DNA of 8,484 nt. Origin: Chitinophagaceae bacterium (GTDB taxonomy: Bacteria > Bacteroidota > Bacteroidia > Chitinophagales > Chitinophagaceae). Position 1 is the stretch's first letter. Every line of letters begins with the position of its first letter. This document shows, piece after piece, positions 1 through 6,398 of this stretch. The notes beneath the pieces were generated by a model, which was not told the DNA's origin, ran no database searches, and saw only the letters and a list, made by a program, of their open reading frames with translations. The DNA is taken from positions 1 to 8,484 of the forward strand of contig JACMLD010000459.1 of NCBI GenBank assembly GCA_014379785.1, in the 5' to 3' direction. Made by a program: the position numbers and the translations under genes.

Positions 1-216
1 CACAATGTCAAAAAAAGAATGCCGGTGATCCTTTCCGAAGAAGAGGCGAAGGAGTGGATGATGGGGGACCTGGGAGAAAAAGAGATTTTGCATTTGGCCT
101 CGACACAATGTGAGCGCACGCACATGAAGGCGTACCCGATAGCGAAGGATTTTAAAACAGCCGCCGATCCGAGGGAACCAGCGGCTTATGAGAATCTGCC
201 GGAGTTAGTACTATAA
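1..216 (+). CDS. SOS response-associated peptidase (SRAP/YedK/HMCES family), C-terminal end only
   Basis: This is the last 71 codons of a gene that begins before the window; the reading frame is open from base 1. Proteins of this family (E. coli YedK, human HMCES) covalently capture abasic sites in single-stranded DNA through an N-terminal Cys2, shielding them from breakage. The visible part starts H-N-V-K-K-R-M-P-V-I-L, which matches the conserved H...RMPVIL block; the leading His corresponds by position to the active-site His of YedK (His160 in E. coli). After it come the expected acidic helix (SEEEAKEWM) and the typical C-terminal 'M-K-A-Y-P-I-A-K' block, equivalent to 'AYPVSK' in relatives. 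The Cys2, Asn and Glu of the active site lie upstream and cannot be checked. An internal ATG at base 19 is not the true start, because it would drop the catalytic His. The TAA at 214-216 directly touches the stop codon of the convergent methyltransferase gene. Confidence 0.85.
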   Translation, partial: HNVKKRMPVILSEEEAKEWMMGDLGEKEILHLASTQCERTHMKAYPIAKDFKTAADPREPAAYENLPELVL

Positions 217-1062
217 CTATTTCTCGCCGTAGATTACAATGGCGCTGCAGGGTATGGACATATTTCCTTCCGGAAACCGGTCGTGCAGCAACTTGTAAAC
301 CTCGGTTTTTATTTTTTGGGTCGTTTCATTGTCGGCCTTTGCCAACGCGGCTACTACAGGTGCTGCTACTTCGTTCATAAAGGACCAGTAGGTATCCGGG
401 TCTCCGGCATTGAGTGTAAAGCTTACTTCTGAAGAGCCTACGTTTTTCAGTCCGGCATTTTTAAAAACTTCTTCGATGAATCCGGGCTTTGCGCATCTGA
501 ACATGCCGGGTGCGTTGTGCGGAGGAGCGGGGAGTTCCATATTTTTGGCGATGGTTCCCATGATGGCTGTAATCCAGAGATTTCTTTCAGGTATATTCCA
601 TACGGAGGTGGCCACTCTGCCGCCGGGTTTTGTCACCCGCGCCATTTCATCTGCAGCGATTTGCATGTCGGGAAAAAACATAAAGCCAAAGCGGCAACTG
701 AGGGCATCGAAACTGTTTTCGAGGAATGGTAGTTCACAGACATCGCAGGCCTGGGTGTCAAAATTATAAATCCCCATTTCGCGGGCGTTGACACGCGCGT
801 GTACAAGCATGTCATCGGAGAGGTCTGTTACGATTACTTTCCCGTTCTTTACGATTTTGGCGATGGAGAGTCCGGGTTCGCCGGTGCCGGCTGCTATGTC
901 GAGTACCTGATCGTTTTCGGTCAGATGGAGATTGGCGATGATTTCTTTGCCGACTGGAGATAGCCAGTTCATCGCAAACTGGTTCCATTTCTGCCATCCG
1001 CCAGAGAATTTGTTCCAGACTTCTTTCTGTTGATCGCGTATTTGTGTGTGAGAAGAGTTCAT
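217..1062 (-). CDS. class I SAM-dependent methyltransferase (UbiE/Methyltransf_11-like)
   Basis: A 281-residue Rossmann-fold methyltransferase, probably cytoplasmic, that would transfer a methyl group from S-adenosylmethionine to an unidentified small molecule. Motif I is VLDIAAGTGEPGL at residues 53-65, the glycine-rich SAM-binding loop; the acidic end of strand 2 is D80 in VIVTDLSDDML; motif II/IV is FDALSCRFGFMFF around 118-130; and the post-motif 'MARVTKPGGRV' (140-150) is the classic strand-5 hairpin. The N-terminal 'VWNKFSGGWQKW' segment (15-26) resembles the lid helix of UbiE-like and related small-molecule methyltransferases. The C-terminal third is variable and presumably sets the substrate. 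The length is normal. The gene starts with ATG and has no Shine-Dalgarno sequence, as is usual in Bacteroidota. It is alone, and the neighbouring CheB/CheR kinase on the same strand is 192 bp upstream with a repeat in between. A role in quinone synthesis is not supported by context; the exact substrate is unknown. Confidence 0.88.
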   Translation of the reverse strand: MNSSHTQIRDQQKEVWNKFSGGWQKWNQFAMNWLSPVGKEIIANLHLTENDQVLDIAAGTGEPGLSIAKIVKNGKVIVTDLSDDMLVHARVNAREMGIYNFDTQACDVCELPFLENSFDALSCRFGFMFFPDMQIAADEMARVTKPGGRVATSVWNIPERNLWITAIMGTIAKNMELPAPPHNAPGMFRCAKPGFIEEVFKNAGLKNVGSSEVSFTLNAGDPDTYWSFMNEVAAPVVAALAKADNETTQKIKTEVYKLLHDRFPEGNMSIPCSAIVIYGEK

Positions 1063-1085
1063 TGGTTGATTATAGTTGATTGGTT

Positions 1086-1185
1086 AGTCATTTCGACCGA
1101 GCGCAGCGAGTGGAGAAATCCCCCACCGCTGTCAGGGATCCCCACTCCGGTCGGTTGGGCATTTTTCGCTACGCTCGAAATGACT
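1086..1185. repeat. full-length palindromic intergenic repeat (REP-like), copy 1
   Basis: A 100-bp element bounded by perfect 11-bp inverted repeats: AGTCATTTCGA at 1086-1096 and TCGAAATGACT at 1175-1185. Inside the left arm, ATTTC (1090-1094) can also pair with GAAAT (1115-1119), enclosing GAGCGCAGCGAG; the right arm carries a diverged inverse of that core (CGCTACGCTC, 1167-1176). The middle (about 1120-1160) is C/G rich. It lies in the gap between the CheB/CheR kinase 3' end and the methyltransferase 5' end and has no protein-coding role; the 60-residue open frames through it are typical spurious translations of such repeats. A diverged half copy lies at 5918-5972. Repeats of this type are frequent in many Bacteroidota genomes; copy number here cannot be judged from one window. 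Confidence 0.85.
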
Positions 1186-1193
1186 GGCTACTC

Positions 1194-1201
1194 CAAATTT
1201 A
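1194..1201 (-). promoter_or_regulatory. candidate -7 promoter box for the methyltransferase gene
   Basis: Read on the minus strand this is TAAATTTG, a perfect match to the Bacteroidota -7 consensus TAnnTTTG. Transcription would begin near 1187, just outside the palindromic repeat, so the whole repeat would sit in a 5' leader of about 125 nt. I find no TTG at the usual 17-23 bp further upstream, so this is a half-supported promoter. Confidence 0.3.
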
Positions 1202-1254
1202 CCCAATGCCTTCAATGACGGTCTACGTATTTCGTGGTATTTTGACTGTTAAGC

Positions 1255-4200
1255 CTAAGGCTGTTTCACAGGCAGGATAATCCGGAAGCATGCGCCTTTG
1301 TTTGAGGTAGAACTACCGGTAATCTCACCATGGTGATTGATAACGATCGATTTGCAAAGTGCGAGACCGATTCCTGTGCCGGAATATTGCGCAGAGGAAT
1401 GTAAACGCTGAAAAATCAGGAATATCTGGTCAGCGTATTGCTGGTCAAACCCAATGCCGTTGTCTTTGAACAGGATGTCGTAATATACCAGCTCCTGATC
1501 GAGGTGCTTGAATTTTTTCAGTTCCGCGTGCGTAAGTTTTTTGCAACTGATATCAATTCTTGGATCAGTATCTTTTTTTGCAAACTTCAACGAGTTGCTT
1601 ACCAGGTTATAAAATAGCTGGTTGATCTGAAGAGGAATGGCCTCGATTTTTGGCAGCGAACCAAATTTTATCACGGCCTTTTTTTCCATTATCAGCAGCT
1701 CGCAGTCGTCGACAACCCTTGCCACAATGGCTTTCAGATCAGTTTCCTGGTATGCATCTTCTCCATGAAGAATTTTTGAAAAGTTCAGCACGTCTTTAAT
1801 AAGGGTAGACATGCGCTGAGAAGAAGAAGTGATTTTTGTGACCAGTGACTTTGCCGATTCAGGCAGGTCGGAGGCGAAGCCATCCTGCAACATCAGCGAG
1901 TATGTGTTGATCTTTCTCAGCGGTTCCTGCAAATCATGTGACGCGATATAGGCAAACTGTTCCAGGTTTTTGTTGGAATAGCGGAGATCAGAAATAGAGT
2001 CATTCAGCGCAAGGGTTCTTTCTGCAACCAGTTTCTCCAGCTCACCGGAGAAATGATGTAATTCGGCATCTGCCTTTTTTCTCAAGGTTACATCTTCTAT
2101 GGCTATCAGGATGGACTGCCCTTCTCCGTTTGTCTTAACGATTCGGGTAGCATTGAGAAGCATGACCCTTTCACCCAGGCCTGGGAATTCTTTCCTGATC
2201 TCAAAATCTTCAATGGAAGTTTTATCACGCAGTAATTTTTCCAGCATGGTTTTGAGTGCCGGACTGTCCCAGCTTTTCTCAGACAGGTCAAGAAATGGTA
2301 CGTTCAGCGTATTGTCTTCCTGGAGTTTGAATTTGTTGTAAAATGCCCGGTTTGCGCTCCGTACCGCCAGCCGGTGATTGAGAATAACCAGGGGTTCTCT
2401 GAGAGTACTGACGATTGAGTCAGAGTATCGCCTGGAATGATCCAGCTGTTCATTCCTCTCCACCAGCTCGTTGTTAAGCGTTATCAGCTCTTCGTTGGTT
2501 GTCTGTATTTCTTCTTTTGATGTTTCCAGTTCCTCGTTGAGACTTTGCAGTTCCTCGCTTCCCGAAAGCAGTTCTTCGTTCGCACTTTGCAGTTCTTCGT
2601 TTGCGGCTTCCTGATCTTCAGTGATGGTGCGCATATCATCACGGGTTTTGACAAGTTCTTTTTCAAGGCTCATGATCCGCTTGTCGCGGGATAACAAATC
2701 TGACTGTTGTGTGCCCGTGAGCTTTTTCTTGTTTTTTTGATCCCTGAATCCGGCGTCAATCGCGAGTTCATGAAACAAAACCAACCAGTGGTTTTCGCTG
2801 GTATTCAGCAAGGGTATCACCTCAATGGTCACCATACGCACTGCACCCTGAAACTTGAATTGAATGTTTTCTTTTAATTCTCCCTGCCCGCTTTTTTTTG
2901 CTTTGTGTAAAAGGTTTCGCATTTCAAACGCGATCTCTTCGCGAATCATCTTCAGCAGGTTAAAGTTTGGTTTTCCCGGTGATGATTCAAGCCAGACGCC
3001 TGTTGCTCCGCGAAACTGTACAATTTCCATGTCATTGTTGACTGTCACGCCGGGCGGTGCAAACCTTCTGAGAAGCACTTCATCTGCACTTTTCAGATAA
3101 TCTTCTTTTCCCTTGTCATTTTTTTGTTCTGTTGACTGATGGTGTGCCTGATCTTTAACTCCCCGGCCAGTTATCAGATTAAGATACTTTGCCGAGCCTG
3201 GTTTTCTTTTATATATTTTATTGGTCTTGTCATAGCTGCCAAAAAGATCTGCTGCCTGAGCCGTGGTTTCAGATTTACCCAGGATCAGAAACCCGTTTTC
3301 CTTCAATGCATAGTGAAAGGTTGTCAGGGCTTTTTTCTGAAGGGTAGGCTGAAGGTAAATGAGCGAATTGCGGCAGCTGATGATGTCCATTCTGGCGAAT
3401 GGCGGATCTTTGAGATAGTTGTGATTCGCAAATATGCAGTTGTCGCGGATTATTTTATTGACTCTGAAGCCGTCGGATTCTTTGGTAAAAAATTTTGCCA
3501 GGCGGACCGGCGATACTCCTGTCAATTCTTTTTTGCTGTACAGTGCCGCCCTTGCCTTCTTAATGACAGGTTCTGATATGTCGGTCGCAAACAATTGCAG
3601 GTGCATCGACTTCTTCGCAAGCAAGGGTTGGAGACACATCATGATTGAGTAGACTTCCTCTCCTGTGGAGCAGCCCGGTACCCATATTCGGACGGTATCG
3701 GATTTGGCGCGCCCTTTGATTATCGTTGTTATCAGCTTTTCAGACAATGCCTTAAAAATTCCCGGGTCTCTGAAAAATCCTGTCACAGAAATCAGGAGGT
3801 CATTGTACAGAATATCCTGTTCTTCCGGCTTTTTTCGCAGGTATTCCAGGTATTCTCCGATGTCGTTGTTTTGGGTAATGGCTATCCGGCGGCTGATCCG
3901 CCGTCTGATGGTGGTTTGTTTGTAGTAGGTGAAATCGACTGACTTGCGCACGCGCATGAGCGAAATAATTTCCCGGAACTTGTTCTCCAGTAACTGCTCT
4001 TCCGTTTGCGGTTTCATTGCCACGGCTTTGAAATCTTTCATCGACTCTATCAGTTGCTGCGGAATTTTTTCGGGGCTGAGGCTGAAGTCGGCGAGGCCTG
4101 CATCGATCACGCTCCTGGGCATGGAGTCATTGGCTGCCGAGTCCAGATCCTGGACAATGGTCAGGCCTCCTTTGTCTTTTATCGCCTGAAGGCCGAGGGT

Positions 4201-4635
4201 GCCATCGCTTCCGTTTCCAGACAGTACAACGCCGATGGCATGCGCCTGGTGTACATCCGACAGGGAAGTAAAAAACAGGTCGATGGGCATGTTTTTATAA
4301 TTCTTCGGAGGTCTTGCGCTCAGCTGTAATACGCCGTCCGTAGCGGTGAGTAGTTTGTTTGTAGGAATGATATAGATATGGTCGGGCTCTACTTTTATAT
4401 TATCAATCACTTCTTCTACCGGGATGCGCGTCACTTTCTGAAGCAGGCTGACCAGTATGCTTTCGTGCGAGGGATCGAGGTGCTGCACGAGTATATAAGC
4501 CATGCCTGAATCTTCTGGTATGGCGTGCAACAATTTTTGAAAAGCGTCGAGGCCGCCGGCCGATGCACCAACCCCAACCACGGGAAATAAATTGTCTGAT
4601 AAAATCTTGATCTTGTCTTTGTTGGCTTTAGGCAT
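1255..4635 (-). CDS. CheB-CheR-PAS-histidine kinase fusion protein
   Basis: An 1126-residue cytoplasmic signalling protein without membrane segments. Order of domains: CheB methylesterase, about 15-195 (S25 in GVGASAGG, H52 in QHLDPSHES, D144 in SGNGSDG, i.e. all three catalytic residues); CheR methyltransferase, about 215-478 (basic TTIRRRISRR at 241-250, SAM loop VPGCSTGEE at 319-327, D352, CRNSLIYL at 421-428); a PAS-like segment, about 520-625; eight uninterrupted heptads of the form N-E-E-L-x-x-x at 679-734, a coiled coil; a PAS domain, about 735-852 ending in IEDVTLRKKA; a second short coiled coil; then a HisKA domain with phosphorylatable H900 (ASHDLQEPLRK) and an ATPase domain (N-box N1010/N1014, G1 DNGIGF 1058-1063, G2 GTGIGL 1086-1091). 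There is no receiver domain on CheB. No chemoreceptor, CheA, CheW or response regulator is next to it. Known CheB/CheR fusions of this build are orphan regulators, usually not chemotaxis adaptation enzymes; the signal and partner are not visible. ATG start, no Shine-Dalgarno. Confidence 0.95.
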   Translation of the reverse strand: MPKANKDKIKILSDNLFPVVGVGASAGGLDAFQKLLHAIPEDSGMAYILVQHLDPSHESILVSLLQKVTRIPVEEVIDNIKVEPDHIYIIPTNKLLTATDGVLQLSARPPKNYKNMPIDLFFTSLSDVHQAHAIGVVLSGNGSDGTLGLQAIKDKGGLTIVQDLDSAANDSMPRSVIDAGLADFSLSPEKIPQQLIESMKDFKAVAMKPQTEEQLLENKFREIISLMRVRKSVDFTYYKQTTIRRRISRRIAITQNNDIGEYLEYLRKKPEEQDILYNDLLISVTGFFRDPGIFKALSEKLITTIIKGRAKSDTVRIWVPGCSTGEEVYSIMMCLQPLLAKKSMHLQLFATDISEPVIKKARAALYSKKELTGVSPVRLAKFFTKESDGFRVNKIIRDNCIFANHNYLKDPPFARMDIISCRNSLIYLQPTLQKKALTTFHYALKENGFLILGKSETTAQAADLFGSYDKTNKIYKRKPGSAKYLNLITGRGVKDQAHHQSTEQKNDKGKEDYLKSADEVLLRRFAPPGVTVNNDMEIVQFRGATGVWLESSPGKPNFNLLKMIREEIAFEMRNLLHKAKKSGQGELKENIQFKFQGAVRMVTIEVIPLLNTSENHWLVLFHELAIDAGFRDQKNKKKLTGTQQSDLLSRDKRIMSLEKELVKTRDDMRTITEDQEAANEELQSANEELLSGSEELQSLNEELETSKEEIQTTNEELITLNNELVERNEQLDHSRRYSDSIVSTLREPLVILNHRLAVRSANRAFYNKFKLQEDNTLNVPFLDLSEKSWDSPALKTMLEKLLRDKTSIEDFEIRKEFPGLGERVMLLNATRIVKTNGEGQSILIAIEDVTLRKKADAELHHFSGELEKLVAERTLALNDSISDLRYSNKNLEQFAYIASHDLQEPLRKINTYSLMLQDGFASDLPESAKSLVTKITSSSQRMSTLIKDVLNFSKILHGEDAYQETDLKAIVARVVDDCELLIMEKKAVIKFGSLPKIEAIPLQINQLFYNLVSNSLKFAKKDTDPRIDISCKKLTHAELKKFKHLDQELVYYDILFKDNGIGFDQQYADQIFLIFQRLHSSAQYSGTGIGLALCKSIVINHHGEITGSSTSNKGACFRIILPVKQP

Positions 4636-4704
4636 ACTTCGAATTGATATGCAGGTGTTATTGAAGGTAGTCTATTTAAGGCTGTACGACCAAAGCGATT
4701 GGAG

Positions 4705-4720
4705 CAGGCATAACAGCCTG
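4705..4720. other. small perfect hairpin in the divergent promoter region
   Basis: CAGGC (4705-4709) and GCCTG (4716-4720) pair around a 6-nt loop. The site lies in the 152-bp gap between the divergently transcribed CheB/CheR kinase and acyltransferase genes, about 70 bp from the kinase start. It could be an operator half-site pair or chance; no regulator is identified. A second, looser pairing of GGCTGT (4680-4685) with ACAGCC (4713-4718) overlaps it. Confidence 0.2.
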
Positions 4721-4749
4721 ATTAAGTGGAGATTCAGGCGGGGTCGGTT

Positions 4750-4777
4750 TTGATGACAACAGACAAGCCTATATTTG
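4750..4777 (+). promoter_or_regulatory. Bacteroidota-type promoter of the acyltransferase gene
   Basis: TTG at 4750-4752 and TATATTTG at 4770-4777, separated by 17 bp, match the -33 TTG / -7 TAnnTTTG promoter known for Bacteroides and Flavobacterium. Transcription would start a few bases after 4777, very close to the TTG start codon at 4788, implying a very short leader. Confidence 0.5.
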
Positions 4778-4787
4778 AAAACAAAAT

Positions 4788-5954
4788 TTGGTCATAGCGA
4801 TCAATCAGCGAAATACGGGTCTTGATGTTTTGCGTGCTGCGGCTATCCTGATGGTGGTGCTGCGGCATAGCCTGATCATTTTACAGCCGGTGAGGGAACT
4901 GGGCACTGCGACCGAAAACATTTTTCTGGTGTTGCAGACGGGTGGGGTGTTTGGGGTGGAGTTATTTTTTGTGCTGAGTGGGTTTTTGATAGGAAGTATT
5001 TTGATAAAGCTGTATAATGACAACGGCGGTCTGTCGTTTTCAGCGCTGAAAGAATTCTGGGTGCGGCGTTGGTTCAGAACCCTGCCAAATTACTTTCTGG
5101 TGCTGACGGTCATTGTACTGATAAATCATTTCTTTTCTTTCAATGGATGTAGTGGTCGTGATTTTCTCGCTTACTATTTCTTTTCGCAGAATCTTTTTTC
5201 GCCGCATTCGGAGAATTGTTTTGGAGAGGCCTGGAGCTTGTCGGTGGAGGAGTGGTTTTATATTTTGTTTCCGCTCGGGCTTTTTCTTTTGACAAAAATA
5301 TTTTCAGGATTTAAAAAGCCTGGTGGCTTTTTGAAATACCTGTTGGTTTTTTTTGTTGTCTTTTTGCTGTTGAGGATCATTGCTTTTGTGTCTTTTGAAT
5401 ACTTGGGATTTTATGCCGTTCGCACCATTGTTTCGCTTCGATTGGATGCCATTGCCTGGGGGGTGCTATGGGCATATGTTTCGATTCAGCGACCGGATTT
5501 GTTTCATAAAAAACGAGTCGCTTTTCTGACCCTTGGGTCAGCCTTGCTCGCTTTTTGTCTGATTTATGTGGTGATGGATTTAAAAGGAATTCAGGGCTGG
5601 TGGTATGTACCCGCATTTCACAGTATTTTTTTATTCAGTGTGATCAGTGCGGGCTTTGGGTTTTTGTTGCCTGCATTTTATTCCATAAAGCAATTGCCTG
5701 CGCGAATTGGCCGGATGGTGGAGCATATCAGCAAGACATCTTATTCACTTTACCTCATCCATCTTTCGCTGGTGTTTTATTTTTTTGAGGAATGGCTGAT
5801 ACGGCCCTCGATACCTGCTGCACTGCTGGCTTTTGGAGCCTATTGGGTCGGTTGTTTATTGTTCGCTTCGCTGTTGTATAAGTATTATGAGTTGCCGATG
5901 ATGAATTTGAGAGACAAAGTCATGTCGACCGGAGGCGAGCGCAGCGAGCCGTAG
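4788..5954 (+). CDS. membrane acyltransferase, acyltransferase-3 (OafA/YrhL) family
   Basis: A 388-residue polytopic inner-membrane enzyme; the family transfers acetyl or other acyl groups to sugars of surface polysaccharides, LPS O-antigen or other envelope glycans. Seen directly: the N-terminal signature GLDVLRAAAILMVVLRHS (11-28) with R16 and the conserved H27; GVELFFVLSGFLIG (56-69); the basic loop WVRRWFRTLPNY (91-102); WSLSVEEWFY (149-158), a hallmark block; RLDAIAWGVLWA (218-229); and the late SYSLYLIHL (318-326). Roughly ten hydrophobic segments fill the rest and the length is normal. The start is taken as TTG at 4788: the frame is closed upstream by TGA at 4776-4778, and the first in-frame ATG (residue 22) would remove the catalytic His region start. 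The final ten or so residues (VMSTGGERSEP) and the stop are encoded by a palindromic repeat and are not part of the family fold, which normally ends near YYELPMMNLRDK. No glycan-synthesis genes are adjacent, so the acceptor is unknown. Confidence 0.92.
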   Translation: MVIAINQRNTGLDVLRAAAILMVVLRHSLIILQPVRELGTATENIFLVLQTGGVFGVELFFVLSGFLIGSILIKLYNDNGGLSFSALKEFWVRRWFRTLPNYFLVLTVIVLINHFFSFNGCSGRDFLAYYFFSQNLFSPHSENCFGEAWSLSVEEWFYILFPLGLFLLTKIFSGFKKPGGFLKYLLVFFVVFLLLRIIAFVSFEYLGFYAVRTIVSLRLDAIAWGVLWAYVSIQRPDLFHKKRVAFLTLGSALLAFCLIYVVMDLKGIQGWWYVPAFHSIFLFSVISAGFGFLLPAFYSIKQLPARIGRMVEHISKTSYSLYLIHLSLVFYFFEEWLIRPSIPAALLAFGAYWVGCLLFASLLYKYYELPMMNLRDKVMSTGGERSEP

Positions 5955-5972
5955 TGGAGACATCCCCCGCCG
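5918..5972. repeat. palindromic repeat, copy 2 (left half only), overlapping the acyltransferase 3' end
   Basis: Starts AGTCATGTCGA (5918-5928), one base different from the left end of copy 1, and contains the same GAGCGCAGCGAG core (5937-5948) and the GGAGACATCCCCC end. ATGTC (5922-5926) pairs with GACAT (5959-5963). Compared with copy 1, T:A at the middle of this stem is replaced by G:C on both sides, a compensatory change. About 11 extra bases lengthen the inner part, with GGC/GCC flanking the core. The right arm with the outer inverted repeat is absent. It fills the junction between the convergent acyltransferase and YdeI-like genes and may act as a terminator-like structure for both. Confidence 0.8.
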
Positions 5973-5975
5973 TAA

Positions 5976-6314
5976 TTAGACCTTCCTACCTACCGGAATT
6001 CTCACATTTTTTTCCTTGTTTTTCAACTGCTCGAGTAATTTCTCAATATTCCTTTGCATTGTCTCCTCTGTTTTTATCGCGTTCAGATATCGGAGTATGC
6101 CTTTTTTCCTGGCTTGGGTCAATGCCGCGAACGAGCTGGTCAACTTTGCTTCTTTCAAGGCTTTCGCCAACTGTTTGGGAATAGGATACGCTGCCTCCCT
6201 TTCCGGTGGCGCCTGCAAAATCACAAAGTCCGCCGTTTCGCCCAATGCGGTCTGGCCACCTTTCATCATCAGGTGGTTGACAAAAAGCCGGTAGAGCGCA
6301 TTTTTGACTGGCAC
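5976..6314 (-). CDS. YdeI/OmpD-associated (DUF1905/OmdA) family protein, probably frameshifted at its 5' end
   Basis: The intact frame from a GTG gives 112 residues. The C-terminal part, about 58-97, has the OmdA pattern: SSFAALTQARKKGILRYLNAIK then TEETMQRNIEKLLEQL, corresponding to the family's 'F..L.ps.rkeyl.wI..AK..eTr..Ri.k'. The N-terminal part resembles the end of DUF1905, a small beta-barrel. In the same frame the sequence continues upstream of the GTG to about 6400 with family-like residues (KLVARRGYIRIHG, then FTTHLVPVKNALYRLFVN), but this stretch has no ATG, GTG or TTG before the TAG at 6429-6431. An ATG at 6398-6400 is out of frame by one base and reads only MRKTQNS before a stop. 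One missing base after it would give MAKNSKLVARRGYIRI and a protein of about 141 residues. So the gene is either a recent pseudogene, a sequencing error, or starts at GTG with a shortened domain. Family function is poorly defined; a stress or bacteriocin-protection role is named for some relatives. Confidence 0.7.
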   Translation of the reverse strand: MPVKNALYRLFVNHLMMKGGQTALGETADFVILQAPPEREAAYPIPKQLAKALKEAKLTSSFAALTQARKKGILRYLNAIKTEETMQRNIEKLLEQLKNKEKNVRIPVGRKV

Positions 6315-6398
6315 CAGGTGTGTGGTGAAATCGAAATGGTTGATTTGTCCGTGTATCCTGATATAACCTCTTCTGGCTACGAGTTTTGAGTTTTTCGC

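Noticed and set aside
1252..1262. AGCCTAAGGCT palindrome over the stop codon of the CheB/CheR kinase gene, as a terminator
   Set aside because: Only a 4-bp stem with a 3-nt loop and no T-rich tract following it on the minus strand.
1030..1280. Two + strand frames of 62 and 66 codons across the intergenic region after the methyltransferase start
   Set aside because: Their translations (STERSEWRNPPP..., FDRAQRVEKSP...) are the typical spurious products of the palindromic repeat at 1086-1185, not genes.
2434..2601. Repetitive DNA inside the kinase gene as a tandem repeat or recombination site
   Set aside because: It is explained by the eight E-E-L heptads of the coiled-coil linker, which is usual in this protein family.
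3139..3576. 145-codon + strand frame inside the CheB/CheR kinase gene
   Set aside because: It lies wholly opposite the CheR domain, whose motifs are intact on the minus strand; no signature of its own.
4006..4329. 107-codon + strand frame opposite the CheB domain
   Set aside because: Shadow of the conserved CheB coding sequence, without recognisable features.
6016..6389. Two + strand frames (92 and 111 codons) opposite the YdeI-like gene
   Set aside because: The minus-strand frame carries clear OmdA-type motifs; the + strand frames show none.
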